From assembly GCA_017882025.1 (NCBI GenBank), contig JADGQG010000131.1, forward strand, positions 1-5,455: a stretch of 5,455 nt of DNA. Direction: 5' to 3'. The position numbers and the translations under genes are program-made. Positions 1 to 5,435 of this stretch are shown in pieces. This DNA comes from Chloroflexota bacterium. Lineage in GTDB: Bacteria > Chloroflexota > Limnocylindria > Limnocylindrales > CSP1-4. A model generated the notes under the pieces. That model had not been told where the DNA came from, did not search any database, and saw only the letters and a program-made list of their open reading frames with translations. Every line of letters starts with the position of its first letter. Position 1 is the first letter of the stretch.

Positions 1-45
1 AGAAGGCCCTTATCCCGCGATTATCGAGCCGCGCGACGACTTGAT

Positions 46-237
46 CTACGTCTCTCGTTCGCGCAGCGCGAACAAGCTGGCCATGCCGTCGCCGAGACGG
101 TACATGGGCGTCTGGATTCGCGCGATCTGATCGCCGAGGGCGACCACGCCGACCGGCGACCGCGGCGGCAAAGGGGCAACCGCGCCCGCAGGATGGGCGA
201 ACCGGTCCTCACCCGACCCCGCGGCCGGGTCCCCCAT
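46..237 (-). CDS. Hypothetical small protein, doubtful
   Basis: This is a 63-codon ORF starting with ATG six bases after the TAG of the ATPase gene and ending in TAG. The first half is Gly/Pro/Ala-rich with no recognisable feature. The second half (VVALGDQIARIQTPMYRLGDGMASLFALRERE, residues about 31-62, shown here only for position) reads like ordinary protein, and most of its codons end in G or C. I do not recognise a family. The ribosome binding site is weak, at best an AGG overlapping the upstream stop. The region 1-130 is also open on the opposite strand in a frame of comparable quality, so the coding strand is not settled. If real, it is the fifth gene of the cluster and may be the remnant of a longer gene. 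Confidence 0.28.
   Translation of the reverse strand: MGDPAAGSGEDRFAHPAGAVAPLPPRSPVGVVALGDQIARIQTPMYRLGDGMASLFALRERET
57..73. repeat. Perfect inverted repeat with 8-base arms
   Basis: GTTCGCGC and GCGCGAAC flank a single A at 65. It can fold as a six-pair stem with a five-base loop on either strand. It lies near the 3' end of the small minus-strand ORF (46-237), after the ATPase gene. No T-run follows in either direction, so an intrinsic terminator is not supported. The arm order is opposite to GAAC-N4-GTTC LexA sites. Confidence 0.5.
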
Positions 238-243
238 GTGGGC

Positions 244-2499
244 CTACCGCCAGGCGCGGGCCTCGTCCGGGTAGACCCGGACCCGCCGGTACGGCTCGCG
301 CCCGCGCGAGCGCGAGACGAGGTTCGCCCGCTCCGCCATCTGGTGCTGGAGGCGCCGGATGTAGGCGCTCTGCGGCGCCAGCTCTACGGCCTGCGACTGG
401 CGCACAACCATTCCGATCGCCTCCTCCGTCTCGAGGAGCGCAGCCTCGCGCGGATCCACTTCCAGGCTGAAGACGGAGGTGAGGCTCGCCTGCATCTGGA
501 CCGTCGTGTTCGCCTTCAGGACGTAGACCGGGAGCGCCCGGTTCTCGGCGTCGCGGATCGCCTGGCCCTTCTGGCGGTACTCGCTGCGAAGCGTCATCAC
601 GACATCGGCCTCATCGATCTCGCGGGCGACGATGACGGGCAGCTGGAGCTCGCGGATCGCCTGCTCCAGCCGCTTCCGGCTCAGGCCGAACGGGAAGACC
701 CGGAGCGTGGGGAGGATGCCGTGCTCCACGCGCAGGGCCGGGCCGTCCGCGTCGCGGGCCGTGGCGAGCGCTCGATCGGCGAGCGCCTCGTCATCCGCGA
801 CAAGGTCGGCGGCGTTCACCGGCCCGATCCCCTCCTCCGCCTTGAACGCCTCCAGCGCGCGGCTGGCCTGGTCGCGCCATTCGCGGTGGCGATCCAGCTC
901 GCGGGCCTCGCGTGCTCGAACCTCGGGCGTGGCGACGGCCGTCCCCAACCGCTCCAGCGGACCACGATCGGCGATCTCGCCAGCCACGAACGGCGCCTCG
1001 GCGATCGCGAAACGGGTGGCTGCGGCGGCGCGTGGAGGGCCGCTGTCAGCCGAAGGGCCGCCGGTCGCGGCGCGTGGAGCGCCGCCGTTGGCAGGGCCGT
1101 CGCCGCCCGAAGCGCCACCGGCGGAACCCCGGTCGTCGTGGTGCGCGATCCGCTCTCCGGGCATCGTCCGGGCGGGTTCGGCGCCCGGCGCGGACCGCGC
1201 ACTGCCCCCCGGCGCGGACCGCGCACTGCCCCCCGTTGACCGCTCCGCGCCCGGGGACCGCTCCGCGCCCGTCATGGACCGGCCACCGCGCGTCTCGCGC
1301 CAGCCGCCGCTCGCCCCGGGGCGAAACGCGGGCGGGCGGGCCGCTGCGCCGCCTTCCCCCTCCCATGTGGCGCTCCGGTAGCTGCTCTCGCCGCGCCAGC
1401 CCGGCTCCTGCCGCCAACCGCCCCCGCCCGCGCCCACGAGTCCGGCGAACCGTTCGCGACCTATCTGCTCACGCGGCGAGGGGCGTGGCCGCGACTGGGT
1501 CCGGTGGACGCCGCCCTCGTCCTTCCAGCGCAGCTCGGGCGCGACGGGGTCGCCACGGAGCATCGCGTCGATCGTCTCTCCGACGTCGGCGTGAACCATG
1601 ACCCGTTCGCGGTCCTGGATCTCCACGATCACGTCGAACGTCGGCGGCGCCTTGCGCTCAAGGACGCTCTTCTGGGTGCGCCGGCGGCGTGCTTCTTCGT
1701 CACCCAGCGTGACGCTCTGGATGCCGCCGATCAGGTCGGAGAGCGTCGGGTTCAGCATCAGGTTGTCCAGGTTGTTGCCGTGAGCCGTCCCGATCAGCTG
1801 GACGCCACGCTCGGCGATCGTCCGGGCAGCCTGCGCCTCCAGCTCCGTCCCGATCTCGTCGATCACGATGACCTGGGGCATGTGGTTCTCCACCGCCTCG
1901 ATCATGACCTCGTGCTGGAGCGACGGCGTCCGGACCTGCATCCGGCGGGCCTTGCCGATTGCCGGATGGGGGATGTCACCGTCGCCCGCGATCTCGTTGG
2001 ACGTGTCGACCACCACCACGCGCTTGCCCAGATCGTCTGCCAGGACGCGGGCGGCCTCGCGGAGCATCGTGGTCTTGCCGATGCCCGGGCGACCCATGAT
2101 GAGGATCGACTTCCCGGACTCCACGAAGTCGTCGATGATCTCGATCGTGCCGTAGACGGCCCGCCCGATCCGGCAGGTCAGCCCGACGATCTTGCCGGCC
2201 CGGTTCCGGATCGCGCTGATCCGGTGGAGCGTCCGCTCGATGCCGGCCCGGTTGTCGTCACCGAACGAGCCGATCTTGTCGACTACCAGGGCGATGTCGG
2301 CCTCGGTCACCTCGCGGTCCAGGAGGGTGACCTCGGAGTCGGGGAAACGCGCCTCCGGCACGCGGCCCAGGTCCAGCACGACCTCGATAAGCGCAGTCTG
2401 GTCCGGCAGGGCATGGATCGCCGCCACGATCTCCGGCGGCAGCGCGCCCAGAAGCGCGTCGAGGTCGTCGATTATCTCGCGGGTTTGATGCTCAGCCAT
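244..2499 (-). CDS. AAA ATPase with C-terminal R3H nucleic-acid-binding domain (Ycf45-like)
   Basis: This is a 751-residue cytosolic protein. The N-terminal part (about 1-325) is a SpoIIIAA-like ring ATPase with Walker A GRPGIGKT (136-143), VVVDTSNEIAGDGDIPHP (162-179), and Walker B VIVIDEIGTELEA (210-222; Asp214, Glu215). A sensor-like LIGTAHGN follows at 235-242. Residues about 331-495 are a Gly/Arg/Ser/Ala/Pro-rich, probably disordered linker with short tandem repeats. The C-terminal part has a helical segment, the conserved block VFPFGLSRKRLEQAIRELQL (601-620) and on to TLRSEYRQ (636-643) and LKANTTVQMQ (661-670), and finally an R3H domain (about 685-748) with the R-x3-H signature Arg715/His719. 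The domain order matches plastid and cyanobacterial Ycf45-type proteins, whose function is not well established; single-stranded nucleic acid binding is inferred from R3H. The N-terminus can be misannotated as sporulation protein SpoIIIAA. The ATG at 2499 follows the upstream TGA by 10 bases, which read AGGGGAGGGT, a strong ribosome binding site. Confidence 0.95.
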   Translation of the reverse strand: MAEHQTREIIDDLDALLGALPPEIVAAIHALPDQTALIEVVLDLGRVPEARFPDSEVTLLDREVTEADIALVVDKIGSFGDDNRAGIERTLHRISAIRNRAGKIVGLTCRIGRAVYGTIEIIDDFVESGKSILIMGRPGIGKTTMLREAARVLADDLGKRVVVVDTSNEIAGDGDIPHPAIGKARRMQVRTPSLQHEVMIEAVENHMPQVIVIDEIGTELEAQAARTIAERGVQLIGTAHGNNLDNLMLNPTLSDLIGGIQSVTLGDEEARRRRTQKSVLERKAPPTFDVIVEIQDRERVMVHADVGETIDAMLRGDPVAPELRWKDEGGVHRTQSRPRPSPREQIGRERFAGLVGAGGGGWRQEPGWRGESSYRSATWEGEGGAAARPPAFRPGASGGWRETRGGRSMTGAERSPGAERSTGGSARSAPGGSARSAPGAEPARTMPGERIAHHDDRGSAGGASGGDGPANGGAPRAATGGPSADSGPPRAAAATRFAIAEAPFVAGEIADRGPLERLGTAVATPEVRAREARELDRHREWRDQASRALEAFKAEEGIGPVNAADLVADDEALADRALATARDADGPALRVEHGILPTLRVFPFGLSRKRLEQAIRELQLPVIVAREIDEADVVMTLRSEYRQKGQAIRDAENRALPVYVLKANTTVQMQASLTSVFSLEVDPREAALLETEEAIGMVVRQSQAVELAPQSAYIRRLQHQMAERANLVSRSRGREPYRRVRVYPDEARAWR
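1187..1234. repeat. 24-base tandem repeat, two exact copies, inside the ATPase gene
   Basis: Positions 1187-1210 and 1211-1234 are identical. On the minus strand they encode GGSARSAP twice (residues 423-438) in the disordered linker of the R3H ATPase. The period is a multiple of three, so gain or loss of a copy keeps the frame. Exact identity at the DNA level points to recent duplication or slippage. Confidence 0.9.
1238..1271. repeat. 18-base-period tandem repeat inside the ATPase gene
   Basis: The 16-base string GACCGCTCCGCGCCCG occurs at 1238-1253 and again at 1256-1271, a period of 18. On the minus strand it encodes GAERSP and GAERST (residues 411-422). It lies directly next to the 24-base repeat and belongs to the same linker. 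Confidence 0.85.
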
Positions 2500-2509
2500 A
2501 CCCTCCCCT
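2500..2509 (-). promoter_or_regulatory. Strong ribosome binding site of the R3H ATPase gene
   Basis: The whole spacer between the TGA of the GNAT-like gene and the ATG of the ATPase gene reads AGGGGAGGGT. It is the clearest Shine-Dalgarno in the window and contrasts with the weak sites of pdxT and pdxS. It fixes the ATPase start at 2499 and suggests efficient reinitiation after the upstream gene. Confidence 0.8.
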
Positions 2510-3577
2510 TCAGCGGATCGCCGGGACCATGGCCGGCTCGGCGACGCGGACGAGCGTCTCCTTCATGAGGAGCGTGACGGTCGCGACGGTGGCGAATCCC
2601 TCCTCTTCGACCCGGTGCTCCATGGGCGATTCGTAGGTCCGAATCGGGGAGATCACGCCGTGGTCGTGGCCGTGGTCCCGTCTCTCCGCCCGGGCGCCGA
2701 TCACGCCCAGGCCAAACCGGATGAGCGGCGTGGCATCGGCCCCGGGCCGAACCAGGATCCGCAGGTAATGCGGCTGGTCCTCCTTGGCGACACCCACCTG
2801 CACGAAGCCCTGGAGCTGGGTCGGGTCCGCGGAGCCTTCCGGGGCCTCCTGCAGGAATGACTCGACGTCGGCGAATCGGAGGATCGGGGTCAGGCTGGAG
2901 CGTGGCATGAGCGACCCGGAGCCGTGGCGCTCCCAATCGGCGATGCGATGCATCTCCAGGCGCGCCACGGGCGCGGGCGTCACCGCGTTGTAGAGACGGA
3001 AGAGGGCGACCGCGTCCGTGCCACCCACCGGGCGGATCCCGAGCGCGCCGGCCTCATCCTCCGTGAACGGCTCGGGGAGCGGCAGGCTCCCCGGTCGGAA
3101 GCAGATCAGCTCGTCACCGTAGCGCATGAAGCCGGCCTGCATGAACAGCTCCACGTTGCCGTCGACGTCCGCGCAGGCGACATGGAAGCGGATCGCCCCG
3201 CGCTTCGTGCCATCGCGGAGGCACACCTGCACCATCCGGTAACGAATGTCGCCGGCGTCGGCCAGGCCAACCGCATCGAGCTCCACGATCGTCCACTCGT
3301 CGCGAGCGCTGTCGCGCTCCACGCGGAGGAGCCCGCCCACGTAACCGCCGAGCTCGTGGACGTAGAGCAGGTCGTTGGGCCGGAACGCGCCCAGCGGGAG
3401 ACGGAAGAGCGTGAAGACACCGATCGGCGGGCCCGCCAGCGGCAACCCCAGCGACCGCGCGCCGGTGCCTTCGGCCTGGGCAAGCCGCGACAGCTCGCCA
3501 AGCGCGGAGAGGTCCGTCAGGCGCGCGGGGCGGACCTTGCCGCCCCTGCCCGGGAGGGATCCCGGCCGGCCGGTCAC
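2510..3577 (-). CDS. Tandem GNAT-like protein of unknown function
   Basis: This is a 355-residue protein with two halves that resemble GCN5-related N-acetyltransferase folds. The first half opens with VRPARLTDLSALGELS (15-30), typical of GNAT strand 1 and helix 1. It ends with a GNAT-like C-terminus around NVELFMQAGFMRYGDELICF (141-160), where the Asn and the Gly-Phe pair sit at conserved places. The second half restarts with IRPVGGTDAVALFRLYNAVTP (181-201) and ends near RTYESPMEHRVEEEGF (313-328). I cannot find the acetyl-CoA loop signature Q/R-x-x-G-x-G/A in either half; its expected place in the first half reads LADAGDIRYRMVQV (105-118). Acetyltransferase activity is therefore doubtful. 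No signal peptide or membrane segment is apparent. The GTG start at 3577 overlaps the pdxT stop by four bases and is preceded by AAAGG at seven bases; the next in-frame Met is residue 115. Substrate and role are unknown. Confidence 0.88.
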   Translation of the reverse strand: MTGRPGSLPGRGGKVRPARLTDLSALGELSRLAQAEGTGARSLGLPLAGPPIGVFTLFRLPLGAFRPNDLLYVHELGGYVGGLLRVERDSARDEWTIVELDAVGLADAGDIRYRMVQVCLRDGTKRGAIRFHVACADVDGNVELFMQAGFMRYGDELICFRPGSLPLPEPFTEDEAGALGIRPVGGTDAVALFRLYNAVTPAPVARLEMHRIADWERHGSGSLMPRSSLTPILRFADVESFLQEAPEGSADPTQLQGFVQVGVAKEDQPHYLRILVRPGADATPLIRFGLGVIGARAERRDHGHDHGVISPIRTYESPMEHRVEEEGFATVATVTLLMKETLVRVAEPAMVPAIR

Positions 3578-4212
3578 GACTGGGCCTTTGCGCGGCGGAT
3601 TGGATGGGGCCGCCGGCCGCTCCCCTCGCCCGGGTCCGCGTGCTCCGCGGCCATCGTCGCAACCAGGCGGTGGAAGCGGGTGTCGCCGGCCAGCTCCGGG
3701 TGGAACGCCGTGGCGATCACGTTCTTCTCGCGCACGGCAACGATCCGCCCGTCGTCCAGGCGCGCGAGCACGTCCACCTCCGGGCCGATCTCCTCGATGA
3801 TCGGGGCGCGGATGAAGATCGCGTGGACCGGCGTGTCGCCGAGGATCGGGACCCGCAGCTCGGTCTCGAAGGAATCGAGCTGGCGCCCGAACGCATTGCG
3901 CTCCACGACCACGTGGAGGAGCGGGAGGACCGGCTCCTCGCCGCCGGAGATCTCGGTCGAGAGGACGATCATCCCGGCGCACGTGCCGAAGATCGGTGCG
4001 CCGGACCGGCCCAGCTCAAGGATGGGTTCGCGCAGCGCCCACCGATCGATGAGCCTGCGCATCGTGGTGCTCTCGCCGCCGGGCAGGATCAGGCCCGCGA
4101 CCCCGTCGAGGTCCGCGGGCAGGCGCACCTCCACGCCCTCCACGCCGATTGCGGCGAGGGTCGCCATGTGCTCCCGGAAGGCGCCCTGCACTGCCAGCAC
4201 GCCGATCTTCAC
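3574..4212 (-). CDS. pdxT: Pyridoxal 5'-phosphate synthase, glutaminase subunit PdxT
   Basis: This class I glutamine amidotransferase hydrolyses glutamine and passes the ammonia to PdxS; one PdxT docks on each PdxS subunit. The 212-residue protein starts with the family signature MKIGVLAVQGAFREH. It has the oxyanion-loop motif LPGGEST (43-49), the nucleophile Cys78 in FGTCAGM, the motif ERNAFGRQ (104-111), FIRAP (133-137), and the catalytic pair His171 and Glu173 in FHPE. The start is a GTG at 4212; no good Shine-Dalgarno precedes it, but the match to family N-termini fixes it. The last 20 or so residues form a basic tail (containing GRRPHPIRRAKA) that goes past the usual end of the family at about 190-196 residues. 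The gene lies 108 bases after pdxS, and its TGA overlaps the GTG of the next gene in a GTGA, which suggests translational coupling. Confidence 0.97.
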   Translation of the reverse strand: MKIGVLAVQGAFREHMATLAAIGVEGVEVRLPADLDGVAGLILPGGESTTMRRLIDRWALREPILELGRSGAPIFGTCAGMIVLSTEISGGEEPVLPLLHVVVERNAFGRQLDSFETELRVPILGDTPVHAIFIRAPIIEEIGPEVDVLARLDDGRIVAVREKNVIATAFHPELAGDTRFHRLVATMAAEHADPGEGSGRRPHPIRRAKAQS

Positions 4213-4246
4213 GATGGGGCTTCGGTCGGGGGTCGTCGATGGCCGG

Positions 4247-4258
4247 CGGGACGTCCCG
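4247..4258. repeat. 12-base perfect palindrome in the pdxS-pdxT gap
   Basis: CGGGACGTCCCG equals its own reverse complement. It lies 35 bases upstream of the pdxT GTG. It may be a protein-binding dyad, or chance in GC-rich DNA. No cognate regulator is suggested by the neighbouring genes. Confidence 0.35.
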
Positions 4259-4270
4259 ACGGGGTCCGGG

Positions 4271-4285
4271 CGGTGGTTATCACCG
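4271..4285. repeat. Short hairpin in the pdxS-pdxT gap
   Basis: The arms CGGTG and CACCG flank a five-base loop (GTTAT on the plus strand). The five-pair stem lies in the 108-base gap between pdxS and pdxT. It has no T-run after it in the direction of transcription, so a rho-independent terminator is unlikely. It could affect mRNA stability or the subunit ratio, which is inference only. Confidence 0.4.
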
Positions 4286-4320
4286 GCCGGGTCCGCCGAG
4301 GCGCGCGTCGGGGTCGTCGA

Positions 4321-5208
4321 CTACCAGCCCCGGGTCGCGAGGCGCTCGGCATCGGGAATCGCCTCCATCGCGATCCCGCGCATGGCTGCCCCCAGGCCCT
4401 TCGAGACTTCGGCCAGGATCTTCGAGTTGTCGAAGTGGGTGGTCGCCTGGACGATCGCGTTCGCCATCCGGGCCGGATCCTCGCTCTTGAAGATGCCCGA
4501 GCCGACGAAGACGCCGTCCGCCCCCAGCTGCATCGCGAGCGCGGCGTCCGCCGGGGTGGCGATCCCGCCGGCGACGAAGTTGACGACCGGCAGGGCGCCG
4601 GCCCTGGCGACTTCGCGAACCAGCTCGATCGGGGCGCGTAACTCCTTGGCGGCCACGAACAGCTCGTCCTCGCGCATGGACGCGAGCCGGCGGAGCTCGG
4701 CGTTGACGGTCCGGATGTGGCGCACGGCCTCGACGATGTTGCCTGTGCCGGCCTCACCCTTCGTGCGGACCATCGCGGCGCCCTCGGAAATCCGGCGGAG
4801 CGCCTCGCCCAGGTCGCGGCAGCCGCAGACGAAGGGAACCTTGAAGGCGTGCTTGTCGATATGGTTCGCCTCGTCGGCGGGCGTCAGGACCTCGGACTCG
4901 TCGATGTAGTCGACGCCCAGCGCCTCGAGGATCTGGGCCTCGACGAAGTGGCCGATCCGGGCCTTCGCCATGACCGGGATGCTCACCGCGGCCATGATCC
5001 CCTCGATCATCGCCGGGTCGCTCATGCGGGCGACGCCGCCGGTGGCGCGGATGTCGGCCGGGACGCGCTCCAGCGCCATGACGGCGACTGCGCCGGCGTC
5101 CTCGGCGATCCTGGCGTGATCGGGCGTGACGACGTCCATGATGACGCCGCCCTTGAGCATCTGGGCGAGGCCCTTCTTCGTGGCCCACGTGGACGTTTCG
5201 ACGGTCAT
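4321..5208 (-). CDS. pdxS: Pyridoxal 5'-phosphate synthase, synthase subunit PdxS
   Basis: This cytosolic enzyme builds PLP (vitamin B6) from ribose 5-phosphate, glyceraldehyde 3-phosphate and ammonia supplied by PdxT; in this family it forms a dodecameric (beta/alpha)8-barrel core. The 295-residue protein has the usual family length and is conserved throughout. Visible active-site residues are Asp25 (in GVIMDVV), Lys82 (in MAKARIGH), which forms the ribose 5-phosphate Schiff base, and Lys150 (in RTKGEAGTGN), which carries the later intermediate. The phosphate-binding glycines FVAGGIATP (about 211-219) and GADGVFVGSGIFKS (about 229-242) are present. The ATG at 5208 is chosen because the protein then begins like other PdxS proteins; the frame stays open to 5409, but those 67 extra residues are Arg/Pro-rich and cross the likely promoter. 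An AGGGA lies 12-13 bases upstream of the ATG, rather far for a Shine-Dalgarno. It is the first gene of the cluster and ends with TAG. Confidence 0.98.
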   Translation of the reverse strand: MTVETSTWATKKGLAQMLKGGVIMDVVTPDHARIAEDAGAVAVMALERVPADIRATGGVARMSDPAMIEGIMAAVSIPVMAKARIGHFVEAQILEALGVDYIDESEVLTPADEANHIDKHAFKVPFVCGCRDLGEALRRISEGAAMVRTKGEAGTGNIVEAVRHIRTVNAELRRLASMREDELFVAAKELRAPIELVREVARAGALPVVNFVAGGIATPADAALAMQLGADGVFVGSGIFKSEDPARMANAIVQATTHFDNSKILAEVSKGLGAAMRGIAMEAIPDAERLATRGW

Positions 5209-5304
5209 GTCTGGCTGCGTTCCCTGATCTGCTCGGCGATGGTTCCGGGAGCAACCGACCGGGGGGTCATGCCCGCCTTGGGTCGCGCCGTCGCCCGCGC
5301 GCGT
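5209..5304 (-). other. pdxS 5' leader
   Basis: This is the inferred untranslated leader between the TATAAT-derived start site and the pdxS ATG. It is GC-rich and includes a run of six C on the minus strand around 5260-5265 and a short GGTT/AACC arm pair near 5240-5255. I see no known riboswitch, uORF with a convincing start, or attenuator with a T-run. The limits depend on the promoter call. Confidence 0.35.
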
Positions 5305-5310
5305 GGCCCG

Positions 5311-5316
5311 ATTATA
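5311..5316 (-). promoter_or_regulatory. Putative -10 box of the pdxS operon promoter
   Basis: Read on the minus strand, 5316 to 5311 is a perfect TATAAT, and the surrounding bases are almost all G and C, so it stands out. Transcription would start near 5304, leaving a leader of roughly 95 bases before the pdxS ATG at 5208. No good -35 hexamer is visible; the nearest candidate, TTCCGG, is about 19 bases upstream. The box would serve the whole pdxS-pdxT-GNAT-R3H cluster, because no other promoter is evident inside it. Confidence 0.55.
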
Positions 5317-5422
5317 GCCGAGGGGTCGCGAGCACCCGGAAGCGGAGGATCGGGGCCGTGACTCGGGCTCGTGCCGAGGCTCGGGCTCGCGCAGCTCGGG
5401 TCCGCGCAATGGCAGCGTTCGC

Positions 5423-5428
5423 TACGAT
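5423..5428 (+). promoter_or_regulatory. Putative -10 box of a leaderless promoter (divergent gene)
   Basis: TACGAT matches the TAnnnT core of housekeeping sigma -10 elements. It ends seven bases before the ATG at 5436, the spacing expected when transcription starts at the start codon. The expected -35 place (around 5400-5405) reads GTCCGC and is not recognisable. The inference rests on one short motif and its spacing. Confidence 0.35.
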
Positions 5429-5435
5429 CGGGTCC

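Noticed and set aside
57..73. LexA-type operator or intrinsic terminator
   Set aside because: The arms are GTTC...GAAC, the reverse of GAAC-N4-GTTC boxes, and there is no T-run after the stem on either strand.
193..1239. 348-codon open frame on the plus strand opposite the ATPase gene
   Set aside because: Its translation is Arg/Leu/Asp-biased antisense of a well-conserved protein and shows no family feature; long antisense frames are common in GC-rich DNA.
244..2499. Sporulation protein SpoIIIAA
   Set aside because: The N-terminal ATPase resembles SpoIIIAA, but the C-terminal conserved block and R3H domain show the Ycf45-like R3H ATPase family; no sporulation gene is nearby.
1504..2568. 354-codon plus-strand open frame
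   Set aside because: It is antisense to the Walker A and B region of the ATPase and crosses the ATPase/GNAT junction; no recognisable domain.
3578..3982. Upstream extension of the GNAT-like gene within pdxT
   Set aside because: The extra 135 residues are an Arg/Ala/Gly-rich shadow of pdxT; the GTG at 3577 overlaps the pdxT stop and has an AAAGG site.
3604..4641. 345-codon plus-strand open frame
   Set aside because: It is antisense to pdxT and the end of pdxS, with no motif of its own.
2924..4909. 661-codon open frame on the plus strand across three minus-strand genes
   Set aside because: It spans pdxS, pdxT and the GNAT-like gene in antisense and has low-complexity Ser/Arg/Ala composition; the opposite genes have clear family motifs.
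5362..5389. Direct repeat CTCGGGCTCG at 5362-5371 and 5380-5389
   Set aside because: Ten-base repeat in low-complexity GC-rich intergenic DNA with no further copies in register; too weak to call a regulatory array.
5209..5409. N-terminal extension of pdxS by 67 codons to an ATG at 5409
   Set aside because: The extra residues are Arg/Pro/Glu-rich, unlike any PdxS N-terminus, and the region holds the TATAAT box; the ATG at 5208 gives the usual 295 residues.
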